From CADEFQ01 sp050185195 (GTDB taxonomy: Bacteria; Pseudomonadota; Gammaproteobacteria; Steroidobacterales; Steroidobacteraceae): a DNA stretch of 64,000 bases. The stretch lies in contig JBFWZQ010000004.1 of assembly GCA_050185195.1 (NCBI GenBank), forward strand, positions 62,001 to 126,000, written 5' to 3'. Below are positions 50,257-58,542 of this stretch, piece by piece. The position numbers and the translations under genes are program-made. The notes beneath the pieces are model-generated. The model ran no database searches. It was not told the DNA's origin and saw only the letters and a program-made list of their open reading frames with translations. Positions within the stretch are counted from its first letter, which is position 1; each line of letters opens with the position of its first letter.

Positions 50257-51060
50257 TCAGCCCGTTTCCAGCCAGTCGAACAGCGCTGCCGCGAAGCGGA
50301 TCTTCTGCTCTTTGCCCGCGACGACATGGGCGACGTCATCCCATAGCAGGCCCTGCGCACCCGGGATCGCCTGCTCGATCGGCCGCGTGCAACGCGGACT
50401 CGTGACCTGGTCGAGTCCCGCATGCACGATCAGGCTGCGGCAGCGGATCGTGTGCAGCCACGCGGTCGAGTCGAAATTGACGCAGGCGTCGATCAGGCGC
50501 GAGTGCGCCGGGTAGCGGCCACGCAGTTCCTTCCAGCCGCCCTGCGAACCCAGCAACCGGTGCTTGTTCGCGTTGTAGTAGTCGGGCGTGAAGGACAGCA
50601 GCGTGACGGCCCGCTGGAAAGCCTCGAAGCCGACATCGCGGTGCAGCCAGCGGAACATCTCGAGCTGGTCGCGCAGGAAATCGTCGACGGCGCACCAGGC
50701 GCCCATGTTGAACATGCTGCGTGCAAGATCGGGCCGCTGCGCCGCGATCACCTGGCAGACGCAGGCGCCGATCCCGACGAGCCCAACGAGGTGCACGTTG
50801 CGCAACTGCAGGTGATCGAGCAGGGCAATGGCGTCGCGTGCGTGCAGTTCGATGGTCGGCTCGGCGCCGGGGTGGTCGGTGGAATCGCAAATGCCCCGAT
50901 AGTCGAACACGATCACCTGGTAACGGTCGGTGAGGCCGCGGGCGAGATGGTGGTGGTTGTCGTGGGCAAACGTGCCCCAGCCGCCCATGCACAGCACGGG
51001 TGGGCCCTGTCCGAGGACCTCGTAGTACATGTCGTGGTCGTTCAGGCGGACGATGGGCAT
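50257..51060 (-). CDS. Alpha/beta-hydrolase fold protein lacking the nucleophile motif
   Basis: A 267-residue alpha/beta-hydrolase-fold protein. I prefer ATG 51060 over the in-frame GTG 51069 because GGGAG lies 8 bases before it. The oxyanion region PPVLCMGGWGTF, the acid loop LIVHAGLDQVTSP and the catalytic His in DDVAHVVAG are in place. At the nucleophile elbow, where the family has G-x-S-x-G-G, this protein reads G93-L-V-G-I-G98, so Val95 replaces the serine. It is therefore not an ordinary hydrolase. It may act as a lyase or isomerase, or bind a ligand. It follows the MFS gene on the same strand. Confidence 0.8.
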   Translation of the reverse strand: MPIVRLNDHDMYYEVLGQGPPVLCMGGWGTFAHDNHHHLARGLTDRYQVIVFDYRGICDSTDHPGAEPTIELHARDAIALLDHLQLRNVHLVGLVGIGACVCQVIAAQRPDLARSMFNMGAWCAVDDFLRDQLEMFRWLHRDVGFEAFQRAVTLLSFTPDYYNANKHRLLGSQGGWKELRGRYPAHSRLIDACVNFDSTAWLHTIRCRSLIVHAGLDQVTSPRCTRPIEQAIPGAQGLLWDDVAHVVAGKEQKIRFAAALFDWLETG

Positions 51061-51094
51061 GCGATGCACTCCCGGCGGTGAAGCGTGGATATTA

Positions 51095-52402
51095 TCAAAT
51101 GTCCGGACAATCGGTGGGCGTGGTGACGCGCACCCACAGGGCCACGCACATCACGATGGCGTTGACGATCGCGATCATCACGAAGGGCCCCCCGGGCCGC
51201 CAGTGATCGAACAGCCAGCCGCCCACCGACGTCGAGAAGAGCACGCCGAGGGCCGCGCAGAAGGCGGCCACCCCCATGACCGAGCCGCGAAACTCGCGCG
51301 GCGCCTGCTGGCCGAGCAGCGCCTGCCCGGCGAGGATGCAACTCAGCTCGCCGGTGCCCAGCAACATCATCTTGAGTCCCATGCCGGGCGCGAACGGATC
51401 GTGGGTGAGGCCGACGATGCAATAACCGGCCGCGGCGAGTCCCATCGCGATCACGATCACCGTGACGCGATCGAGCTTGTCCATCAGCCAGCCGAGGACC
51501 GGTCCCCAGATGAGGCCCGCGAGCTGGGCAAGACCGTACATCGCGCCGGCGGTTGCCATCGCCGCGGGTCGGGACAGCCCCTGCGCGAGGCCCGCCTGCA
51601 TCATCCAGAGGGAGAAGAAAGTGCCGATCACGACGAGGTCGCCTCGCGCAACAAAGGAGGCGAGATAACCCAGGGCCAGCCGGCGGTTGGCGCGCGCCGT
51701 GCGCACGCCGGTGCCGATCAGCTTTGCCAGCGACTCGCGGCGGCGCGTGGCGCCGGCCGGCGTGCCGCGCTGCAGGCCGAGCCAGCAGGCGGCGGCCGTG
51801 ATGAAGCACAGGGCAGCGCCGATCCACAGCGTGTAGCGTCCGGCCATGTCGTCGCTGTGGCCGAGCGCTTCGAAGCGCAGTGGCAGTTTCGACAGCACGA
51901 GCACGCCGAACATCACGCCGAGGCCCTGCAGCGTCCCGGTGACGCCGACCAGCAGGCCGCGCGAGCGGTCCTGCGGCGTGTCGGCCAGCACCGTCGCCAT
52001 GACCGTGCCGATCATCGCGGCGCCGATCGCAAAGAAGAAGCGGGTCGCGATCAGCTGCGGCAGCGAACCGGCAAGCGGGTAGAGGACATATCCCGCGCCG
52101 ATCCAGGCGAGGCCGAGCGTGTACAGGGTGCGCCGCCCGAGCTTGTCGGCGAGTGCGCCGAACGGCCCGACGAGCAACAGCATCACGATTTCCTGCGTCG
52201 TGCCGAGCAGGAAGGTCGCGCGGCCCTGCTGCGATCGCGGGATGCCGAGGTGCGCATCCAGGACGAAGGGCTGCATGAAGCTCAGGAAGGAGAGCAGGCA
52301 GACGCTGAAGAAGGCGGCATACAGGAATGCGAGGGCATTGCCGCGCGAAACACCTTCGGCAAGCCAGATCGGCCCCAGCTTGCGCGGCGGATAGCCTGTC
52401 AT
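51095..52402 (-). CDS. MFS transporter
   Basis: A 435-residue inner-membrane protein with about twelve helices. The loop 2-3 motif is in PFGALADKLGRRTLYTLGL, and a second-half counterpart reads GWLMDKLDRVTVIVIAMG. It resembles drug or metabolite exporters of the major facilitator superfamily; direction and substrate are unknown. It is divergent from the TauD-type dioxygenase, with a large inverted repeat between them, so both are probably under one regulator of the island. Confidence 0.85.
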   Translation of the reverse strand: MTGYPPRKLGPIWLAEGVSRGNALAFLYAAFFSVCLLSFLSFMQPFVLDAHLGIPRSQQGRATFLLGTTQEIVMLLLVGPFGALADKLGRRTLYTLGLAWIGAGYVLYPLAGSLPQLIATRFFFAIGAAMIGTVMATVLADTPQDRSRGLLVGVTGTLQGLGVMFGVLVLSKLPLRFEALGHSDDMAGRYTLWIGAALCFITAAACWLGLQRGTPAGATRRRESLAKLIGTGVRTARANRRLALGYLASFVARGDLVVIGTFFSLWMMQAGLAQGLSRPAAMATAGAMYGLAQLAGLIWGPVLGWLMDKLDRVTVIVIAMGLAAAGYCIVGLTHDPFAPGMGLKMMLLGTGELSCILAGQALLGQQAPREFRGSVMGVAAFCAALGVLFSTSVGGWLFDHWRPGGPFVMIAIVNAIVMCVALWVRVTTPTDCPDI

Positions 52403-52509
52403 GCGTGAACCCCCGGGAGAACGCGTCCGCGAATCCTACCTGCGACCCGGCGGCAACGCTCCGGCGGTCCGTGCGTGACCGAGGCGTGGACCGCCCCCGC
52501 ACGGCCCGC

Positions 52510-52541
52510 GCCACTTTGTCCTGACATTGGTACAAAGTGGC
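52510..52541. promoter_or_regulatory. Perfect 10-base inverted repeat, probable operator
   Basis: GCCACTTTGT (52510-52519) and ACAAAGTGGC (52532-52541) are perfect complements with a 12-base spacer, so the arms are two helical turns apart centre to centre. It lies between the divergent MFS gene and the dioxygenase, 23 bases before the latter's ATG. The nearby GntR/UTRA protein at 53463 is the first candidate to bind it. Confidence 0.55.
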
Positions 52542-52564
52542 AACCAGCGCAGGGAGACGTGCCG

Positions 52565-53452
52565 ATGAACTCGAATCCGGGACGGGAGCAGGGCAAGGCG
52601 ATGGGTGGCATGACGGTGACGCCGCTGAGCGGCGCGCTCGGCTGTGAAGTTGCCGGCGTCGACCTCGCGCAGCTCGACGATGCCACTTTTGCGCAGATCC
52701 ACGCGGCCTTCCTCGCGCACTCCGTCGTGGTCTTCCACGACCAGCGCCTCGACGAGGCGGCGCTGGCCGCGTTCGGACGGCGCTTCGGCAAGCTGGAGGA
52801 CGAACCCTTCCTGCCGCTGCGCGCGCAGACCGAGGGCGTCTACCAGTTGCGCGGCGCCGGGCGCAACGAGCAGCGCCTCTCGACGCAGAACCTCGGCTGG
52901 CATGTCGACCACAGCTACCAGCGGAACCCGAGCCTCGGCGCGGTGCTGTATGCCGTGGACGTGCCGGAGGCGGGCGGCGACACGCTGTTCGCCAACATGA
53001 TGCTCGCCTTCGACGGCCTCTCGGCCCCGCTGCAGCGGTTCCTGACGGGGCTCACCGGCATCCACGACGTGCTGCACTACGGCGTCAGCTCGGGGCATCA
53101 TTCGATCGCGACGCAGGCCGGGCTCGAGCGGCTTGCGCAGGCACGCGCACGCTTCCCGCAGACTGAGCATCCGCTCGTCTGCACGCATCCCGAGACGGGT
53201 CGCAGGATCCTCTACATCAACAAGGGCTGGACGAGTGCGGTGAAGGAGCTGCATCCGCAGGAAAGCCGTGCGCTGCTCGCGATGCTCAATGAGCATGCGT
53301 TGCAGCCCACCCACCAATGCCGGGTGCGCTACCGCAACGGCACCGTCTGCATGTGGGACAACCGCTGCGTGCAGCACAGCCCGAACTCCGACTACACGGG
53401 ACCGCGCCACATGCTGCGCGTGGCGCTGCACAGCGACTGGATCCCTTCGTAG
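52565..53452 (+). CDS. TauD/TfdA family 2-oxoglutarate-dependent dioxygenase
   Basis: A 295-residue Fe(II) enzyme. The metal facial triad is visible as H and D in GWHVDHSYQ and the distal His in MWDNRCVQHSPNSDY; the 2-oxoglutarate Arg is in GPRHMLRVALH. TPLSGALGCEVAGVDL and AFLAHSVVVFHDQ are typical of the N-terminus. Family members hydroxylate next to sulfonate, ether or amine groups to release a side chain. I chose ATG 52565, preceded by AGGGAG. Confidence 0.9.
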   Translation: MNSNPGREQGKAMGGMTVTPLSGALGCEVAGVDLAQLDDATFAQIHAAFLAHSVVVFHDQRLDEAALAAFGRRFGKLEDEPFLPLRAQTEGVYQLRGAGRNEQRLSTQNLGWHVDHSYQRNPSLGAVLYAVDVPEAGGDTLFANMMLAFDGLSAPLQRFLTGLTGIHDVLHYGVSSGHHSIATQAGLERLAQARARFPQTEHPLVCTHPETGRRILYINKGWTSAVKELHPQESRALLAMLNEHALQPTHQCRVRYRNGTVCMWDNRCVQHSPNSDYTGPRHMLRVALHSDWIPS

Positions 53453-53462
53453 CGCGCGCCGC

Positions 53463-54251
53463 TCACCGCCCGCCGCGGCTGAGGTAGGCGTGGTGCGTGT
53501 AGCGGTCGGCGCGATACCACTGCTGCACCCGCTCGACCCGCCGGTTGCGATCGTCCACGACCAGCAGGCGCACGCTCACGAGCGGTGCCCCGACTTCGGT
53601 TTCGAGGAAGGCGGCGATCTTGATGTCGGCGAGGGTCGCGCCGATGAACTGGTCGGCGCCCATGATGTTCATGCCCTTCCTGTTGAGCAGGGTGAGCATC
53701 GGGCTGCGATTGAGTTCCGCGACGTCGATCGCGCGCGCGATGTCGAGCGGCACGCTGGTCTCGACATAACCCACCGGGATGTTGTCGGCGACGCGCACAT
53801 GCGAGGCGCGCACGACACGCGCCCCCGCTTCCAACCCGAGGTCGAGCCGCGTCGCGTCATCCGCCACGATTTCCTCCAGCTGCGCGTGTCGCTGCTTCGA
53901 GCCTGCGCCCAGGCGCTTCGCCCGGCGCATCAGCTGGTCCAGGTCGCTGCGCACCGGCGCGGTGGAGAGGTCCTGCAGCACGAAGGTGCCGCGTCCCGCC
54001 TGGCGCGACACGAGGTGCTCCGTCACGAGCATCTGGATTGCCTGGCGCGCGGTGTTGCGCGAGACGCGCAGGCGCGCGGCGAGCTCCTGCTCGGTCGGCA
54101 GTTGCGCGCCCGGTGGATAGCGCCCCTCGAATATCCACTCCCGCAGCGCGTTGTAGAGCTGCACGTACTTGGGCGAGCGCAGGCCTGCGCTGATCGCGGA
54201 TTCGAGGCCCGGTCGCGCGGCGCGGCGCGGCGTGCGGCGACGCGCCGTCAT
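53463..54251 (-). CDS. GntR family regulator with UTRA domain (first copy)
   Basis: A 262-residue HutC-type regulator. The winged helix at residues 30-95 reads LREWIFEGRYPPGAQLPTEQ, then LAARLRVSRNTARQAIQML and the wing RQAGRGTFVLQ. The UTRA ligand domain follows, with RASHVRVADNIPVGYVETSVP and ending QQWYRADRYTHHAY. UTRA domains bind small carboxylates, amines or sugar phosphates. It is last in the methyltransferase-2 operon, 1 base from the dehydrogenase stop. The second GntR in the window (59979) shares its domain layout and the C-terminal YRADxYxxxxx ending, so they may sense the same compound. Confidence 0.9.
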   Translation of the reverse strand: MTARRRTPRRAARPGLESAISAGLRSPKYVQLYNALREWIFEGRYPPGAQLPTEQELAARLRVSRNTARQAIQMLVTEHLVSRQAGRGTFVLQDLSTAPVRSDLDQLMRRAKRLGAGSKQRHAQLEEIVADDATRLDLGLEAGARVVRASHVRVADNIPVGYVETSVPLDIARAIDVAELNRSPMLTLLNRKGMNIMGADQFIGATLADIKIAAFLETEVGAPLVSVRLLVVDDRNRRVERVQQWYRADRYTHHAYLSRGGR

Positions 54252-55754
54252 TCAGGCGCCGAAGCGATGGACGGGTGGGGGATCGATGGGAACGATCGTC
54301 GCCTTCTGCTCGGTGAAGAAGTCCACGCTCGCGGCGGGCCCGTCCCGCCCGATGCCCGATTCCTTGTAGCCGCCGAACGGGGCGCGCAGTTCCCGCATCA
54401 TCGGGGTGTTGATCCAGACGGTGCCGGCGCGGATGTCGCGCGAACAGCGTAACGCCGTGCCGATGTCGTTCGACCAGACATAACTCACGAGGCCGAACCT
54501 GGAGCGATTGGCGATGGCGATGGCCTCGTCGATCGTGTCGAACTCGAGGAAAGTCGCGAAGGGCCCGAAGATCTCCTCCTGGCACACGCGCGCGTCGTTC
54601 GAGGGTGCCAGCACCGCGGTGGGCTCGACGAACCAGCCACGCTCGATCGCCGCGCGCTTGCCGCCGGTCAGGAGCCGCGCGCCGTCCGCGCGCGCGATGT
54701 CCGTGTAGGCGAGCACGCGGTCCCGGTGCGCCTCGAACGCAAGCGGGCCGATTTCAGTCCCCGCCGCGAGCGGGTCGCCGACCCGGATGCGTCGGGCACG
54801 CGCAACGAAGCGTTCGATGAATCCGGCCGCGATCGGGCGTTGCACGAGGATGCGCGAGCCCGCGAGGCATTGCTGGCCGTTGTTCGCGAAAATGCCGACC
54901 AGCGCACCGTCGAGCGCCCGCTCGATGTCGGCCGACTCGCAGACGATGTTGGCGGACTTGCCGCCGAGTTCGAGCGCGGCCGGCACGAGGCGCTTCGCGG
55001 CTGCGGTCATGATCGCGCGGCCCGTCGTCGTGCCGCCCGTGAAACCGACGAGATCGACGCCGGGATGATCGACGAGTGCCGCGCCCGTGACGGGGCCGCG
55101 GCCGTTGACGAGGTTCACGACACCGGGTGGCAGGCCGGCTTCGTGCAGGATCTCGACGAGGCGCCGCACGGACAGCGGCGTCACTTCCGAGGGCTTCAGC
55201 ACGCAGGTGTTGCCCCAGGGTATGCAGGTCGCGATCCGCATCGACGCGAGGGAGAGCGGCGCGTTCCACGGCGCGATCAGCGCGGCGACCCCCTTCGGTT
55301 CGCGCGTGACCCAGGTGAGCCAGCCCTTCGTCTGGGAGTATGCCTCGCCGTGCAGCGTGCTCGCGACTTCGGCAAAGAACTCGAAGACGCGGGCCGTGCG
55401 CTGCACCTGCTCCCGAACGCGTGTGAGTGGCAGGCCGGCGCCGGTGCACTCGAGCCAGGCGAGCTCATCGGCATGCGCGCGCACGCGATCGCGGATCGCG
55501 TAGAGGATGTCCTTGCGCGCATTGATGTCGAGGCGCGGCCACGGGCCCGTGTCGAAGGCGCGGCGGGCGCTCGCGACGGCCGCGTCGACTTCCTGCGCGT
55601 CGGCCTCGCGCAGCACGCTGATGGGCTGTTCGGTGGTCGGGTTCACGATCGGCAGGTCCACGCCACCGGCGCGCAGGGCCGGGGAGGCGCCGTCGATCAG
55701 CGACTGGATGCGCGGCGCGACGGACCAGGCGTCCGGGACCTGAACCGCGCTCAT
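54252..55754 (-). CDS. Aldehyde dehydrogenase
   Basis: A 500-residue NAD(P)-dependent dehydrogenase. The catalytic Cys is in NNGQQCLAGSRILVQ and the general base Glu in ALELGGKSANIV; IAPWNAPLSLASMRIA and VGFTGGTTTGRAIM bind cofactor. QEEIFGPFATFLEFD and APFGGYKESGIGRDG are standard C-terminal elements. Within the superfamily it resembles semialdehyde dehydrogenases of aromatic breakdown such as HpaE, though the exact aldehyde is unknown. It overlaps the methyltransferase gene by 4 bases. Confidence 0.9.
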   Translation of the reverse strand: MSAVQVPDAWSVAPRIQSLIDGASPALRAGGVDLPIVNPTTEQPISVLREADAQEVDAAVASARRAFDTGPWPRLDINARKDILYAIRDRVRAHADELAWLECTGAGLPLTRVREQVQRTARVFEFFAEVASTLHGEAYSQTKGWLTWVTREPKGVAALIAPWNAPLSLASMRIATCIPWGNTCVLKPSEVTPLSVRRLVEILHEAGLPPGVVNLVNGRGPVTGAALVDHPGVDLVGFTGGTTTGRAIMTAAAKRLVPAALELGGKSANIVCESADIERALDGALVGIFANNGQQCLAGSRILVQRPIAAGFIERFVARARRIRVGDPLAAGTEIGPLAFEAHRDRVLAYTDIARADGARLLTGGKRAAIERGWFVEPTAVLAPSNDARVCQEEIFGPFATFLEFDTIDEAIAIANRSRFGLVSYVWSNDIGTALRCSRDIRAGTVWINTPMMRELRAPFGGYKESGIGRDGPAASVDFFTEQKATIVPIDPPPVHRFGA

Positions 55755-56875
55755 GAGGCCGGCTTCGATCCGGCCGCGATGAACCAGGGCAATGAGCCAT
55801 CCGTCGGCGGCAGCTGGCCTGTCCAGGTCCGGTCGGCCGGAATGCCGGCCGCCTCGATGTCGGCCGCGAGATCCGCGTTCGCGTAGACCTCCCAGAACGG
55901 CTCATTGTTGTTGCGGGTGTCCCACGACAACTCGAACTTTCGAAACTCGGACAGGCCCGCGAAGCGCAGCGGTACGTCCTGGTGAACGAAGACACCGCCC
56001 GGTGCGAGCAGCCGCCACGTTTCACGCAGCATCCCGCGGCGCGTCGCATCCGAACTTTCGTGCATCAGGTTGTGGGAGACGACGAGATCGAAATGGGCAT
56101 CCGGGAAGCCGGTCGCGACGCAGTCGCGCTGGTGGAAGTGCACGGCGGCGCCGAGGGCGGCCGCGCGGGCATGCGCGTAGCGGAGCATGCCGGCGCCGAC
56201 GTCGATCGCGTGGACCTCAGCCCCGGTGTAATGCAGGGCGTGCGGGACGCTGGCCGAGCCGGCGGAGCAGCCCATGTCGAGGATCCGTCGCGGTGAAAAC
56301 CCGGGCCAGCGTGATGCGATGAATCGCTGTACGTGGCCGGCCTTGCTGTCGCCCCGGCCGATGCCCTGGCCGAAGGCATACAGATTGCCGCCCGCTTCGT
56401 AGAGCGCGCCTGCGGTGATGTCGCCGTCGCCCAGGTCGAGCGCATAGCCGCCCGGCTGCAGGTGGATGTCCATGGCGGTGACCCCGCGCGGCGGAATGAA
56501 TGCCGGGTCGAGTTCAAGCTTGCCGCCCGCCGCGTCCCCCGACGCGAGGCGGCGCGCGGCGGCCTCGAGCCGCGCGCGTTCGCGGCGGATCGGCGTGCCC
56601 ACCGCGTCCCACATCAGTTGCTGGGCCCCGCGGTTGAGTGCCGACCAGCTGCGGTAGGCGGGCTGGCGGTACATGGCGTCGCGGATTGCTTCACGCGCCG
56701 GCTCGTGATCGGGCGAGGTGCGCAGCGCGGGCTCGACGACGGCGGCATAGAGTGCTTCGTTGCCACTGCGCAGCGATCGGTTGAGGCCCTGTTTCAGGGC
56801 TACGACGAAGGCCTGCCGCGCGGCCTCGTCGTGGGCCGGCCGTGCGAGCATTTCGTGACGGGCATTTCGCGCCAT
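55751..56875 (-). CDS. Class I SAM-dependent methyltransferase with conserved N-terminal extension (copy 2)
   Basis: A 374-residue paralogue of the gene at 40264. Both keep the unusual N-terminus (MLARPAHDEAARQAFV here, MLPRPTHDERARQAFV there), the QLMWDAV helix, and MDIHLQPGGYALDLGDGDITAGALYEAG before the Rossmann domain. SAM-binding elements are RRILDMGCSAGSASVPHAL, VHAIDVGAGMLRYAHARA and LLAPGGVFVHQDVP. Its active-site loop differs (SHNLMHESSDATRRG). No small partner gene lies beside it. I chose ATG 56875; frames upstream have no ATG. It is first in an operon with the aldehyde dehydrogenase and GntR. Confidence 0.8.
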   Translation of the reverse strand: MARNARHEMLARPAHDEAARQAFVVALKQGLNRSLRSGNEALYAAVVEPALRTSPDHEPAREAIRDAMYRQPAYRSWSALNRGAQQLMWDAVGTPIRRERARLEAAARRLASGDAAGGKLELDPAFIPPRGVTAMDIHLQPGGYALDLGDGDITAGALYEAGGNLYAFGQGIGRGDSKAGHVQRFIASRWPGFSPRRILDMGCSAGSASVPHALHYTGAEVHAIDVGAGMLRYAHARAAALGAAVHFHQRDCVATGFPDAHFDLVVSHNLMHESSDATRRGMLRETWRLLAPGGVFVHQDVPLRFAGLSEFRKFELSWDTRNNNEPFWEVYANADLAADIEAAGIPADRTWTGQLPPTDGSLPWFIAAGSKPAS

Positions 56876-56902
56876 GGCAGAACTCCATTGTACACGGGCC
56901 AA

Positions 56903-56928
56903 ATGTCATGCCAGTATGACAAAGACAT
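56903..56928. promoter_or_regulatory. Nested inverted repeats in the methyltransferase/UbiD divergent promoter
   Basis: TGTCAT (56904-56909) and ATGACA (56916-56921) flank six bases; ATGTC (56903-56907) and GACAT (56924-56928) form a second pair. The repeats end directly at the UbiD-gene ATG. TATGAC (56915-56920) inside could be a -10 box, which would make the decarboxylase mRNA nearly leaderless. A GntR-type regulator is the likely reader. Confidence 0.4.
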
Positions 56929-58347
56929 ATGGCGCTCGATCTAAGGACTTTCCTCGCCGAACACGCTGGCGCAGTCTGGCAACTGCCCGCGGGACTCGCG
57001 CGCCGCCACGAACTCACGGCCCTCCAGCACCTGCTCGACGCACGCGCCGAATTCCCGATCCTGCTCGCGCGCGACACGCGCGACCGTGACGGGGCGCCAA
57101 GCCCGATCCCGGTCGTCACCAATCTCACCGCGAGCCGCGTGCTGACCGCAAGGGCGCTCGGGATTCCCGATCACCGGCAGACCGCAGAGTGGTTCGCGCG
57201 GCGCAGTACGGGCGGCATCGAACCGCGCGTCGTGGCGCGCGCGGACGCGCCGGTGCAGGCGGTCGTGCTGGCCGGTGCCGACGCCGACCTGCGCCGGATT
57301 CCCGCGCTGACGCAGCACGAACTCGAGCCCGGACCCTACCTGACCGCGGCGCACGCCACGACGTTCGATCCGGATACGGGGACCGACAACACGGCCATCC
57401 AGCGCTGCTGGCTGAAGGGCCCGCGGCGGATGAGCTGGTTCCCGTATCCCGCGAGCCACAACGCGCGCAACCTGCGCAAGTTCTGGGCGCGCGGCGCGGC
57501 TTGCCCGGTCGCGTTCTGGATCGGCCATCATCCGGCGGTGCTCATGGGTACGCAGGCGAAGCTGCGCTATCCCGAAAGCCACTGGCGCGCAGCGGGCGGC
57601 GTGCTCGGGGAGCCGCTGCGGCTCGTGCCGTCGCTCACCCACGGCGAGCGCATCATGGTGCCGGCGGATGCAGAGATCGTGATCGAGGGATGGGCGCCGC
57701 GCGATGAGATCGCGGCCGACGGGCCCTTCGGTGAGTACACCGGCTACCTCGGCCCGCAGACGCCCGCGCCGGTCTGCGACGTCACCTGCATCACGATGCG
57801 CGGGGATGCCCTCTACCACGACTATGCTTCGGGCCTCACCGACATGCTGGTGCCCGACAACATGGCGATGGAGGGCAAGCTGTTCGAGCTCGTGAAGGCC
57901 GTGGCGCCTTCGCTCGCCAACGTGCACGTGCCGACCTCCGGCCGCCGCTTCCATGCGTGGCTGCAACTCGACGACCCGGCGCGCGGTGAAGCCCGCGACG
58001 CACTGGTGGCCGCACTCGCGTACCGGCGCACGAAGTGGGTCGTCGCGGTCGACAGCGACGTCGACCTGTTCTCGCCGGAGGCGTTGCACTGGGCGCTCGC
58101 CACCCGCGTGCAGTGGGGCCGCGATGCGATCGTGATCGACAACCTGTCTGGTTCCGCGCTCGATCCGTCGCTGCCGCGCGGCGCGGTCACGGCGTCCAAG
58201 ATGGGCGTCGATGCGACCCTGCCGCCGGCGCCGAAGCCGGGTGCGCCGCGTCCCGTGCCGCCCGTCGCCACGGTACCTGCGCCGTCGAGCGATATTGCCG
58301 ATGGACTGCGGGCGCAGGCGGACGCGTCCGGCTGGCCGCGGGCCTGA
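56929..58347 (+). CDS. UbiD family decarboxylase
   Basis: A 472-residue prenylated-FMN-type decarboxylase of the UbiD family, here probably a non-oxidative aromatic or unsaturated acid decarboxylase rather than the ubiquinone enzyme. Family segments: VVTNLTASRVLTARALGI, PALTQHELEPGPYLTAA, NTAIQRCWLKGPRRMSWFPY, FWIGHHPAVLMG, and the acid motif AADGPFGEYTGYLGPQ. In that motif the first acidic residue, usually Glu, is Asp; the second Glu is kept. No UbiX-like flavin prenyltransferase lies in the window. ATG 56929 has no ribosome binding site. It leads an operon with a tiny zinc-ribbon protein, as subunit C genes do in hydroxyarylic acid decarboxylases. Confidence 0.88.
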   Translation: MALDLRTFLAEHAGAVWQLPAGLARRHELTALQHLLDARAEFPILLARDTRDRDGAPSPIPVVTNLTASRVLTARALGIPDHRQTAEWFARRSTGGIEPRVVARADAPVQAVVLAGADADLRRIPALTQHELEPGPYLTAAHATTFDPDTGTDNTAIQRCWLKGPRRMSWFPYPASHNARNLRKFWARGAACPVAFWIGHHPAVLMGTQAKLRYPESHWRAAGGVLGEPLRLVPSLTHGERIMVPADAEIVIEGWAPRDEIAADGPFGEYTGYLGPQTPAPVCDVTCITMRGDALYHDYASGLTDMLVPDNMAMEGKLFELVKAVAPSLANVHVPTSGRRFHAWLQLDDPARGEARDALVAALAYRRTKWVVAVDSDVDLFSPEALHWALATRVQWGRDAIVIDNLSGSALDPSLPRGAVTASKMGVDATLPPAPKPGAPRPVPPVATVPAPSSDIADGLRAQADASGWPRA

Positions 58348-58365
58348 ATGTCTGGAGGAGAACGC

Positions 58366-58542
58366 ATGTCACGGGCGGCCGGTGCCAACGAGGGCGGCAA
58401 GTACGAGGGCAATACGGCGTGGGTCGCGTGCCCCGCTTGTCGTAGCTGGTTTCCCGTCAGCCCGCGCATGCTCGCGCCCGCAGCGCCGCCCGCGTGCTGC
58501 CCACAATGCCAGCAGGAATTTTCAGCAGAGGAGTGCGAGTGA
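58366..58542 (+). CDS. Small zinc-ribbon protein, possible UbiD accessory subunit
   Basis: A 58-residue protein with two CxxC knuckles, C22-P-A-C25 and C45-P-Q-C48, spaced as in a zinc ribbon. I chose ATG 58366 because GGAGGAG lies 5 bases before it; ATG 58348 is also in frame but has no ribosome binding site. In multi-subunit hydroxyarylic acid decarboxylases (VdcBCD, ShdBCD) a small zinc-ribbon subunit D accompanies the UbiD-type subunit C. Position and size fit that role, though the sequence is not obviously the same family. The stop overlaps the next start (TGATG). Confidence 0.7.
   Translation: MSRAAGANEGGKYEGNTAWVACPACRSWFPVSPRMLAPAAPPACCPQCQQEFSAEECE

Noticed and set aside
51098..51111. 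TGTCCGGACA copy near the alpha/beta-hydrolase gene, similar to the palindrome before tonB
   Set aside because: It lies within the last codons of the MFS gene, only ten bases are perfect, and perfect 10-base palindromes are expected dozens of times by chance in 64 kb. A shared regulator is not supported.
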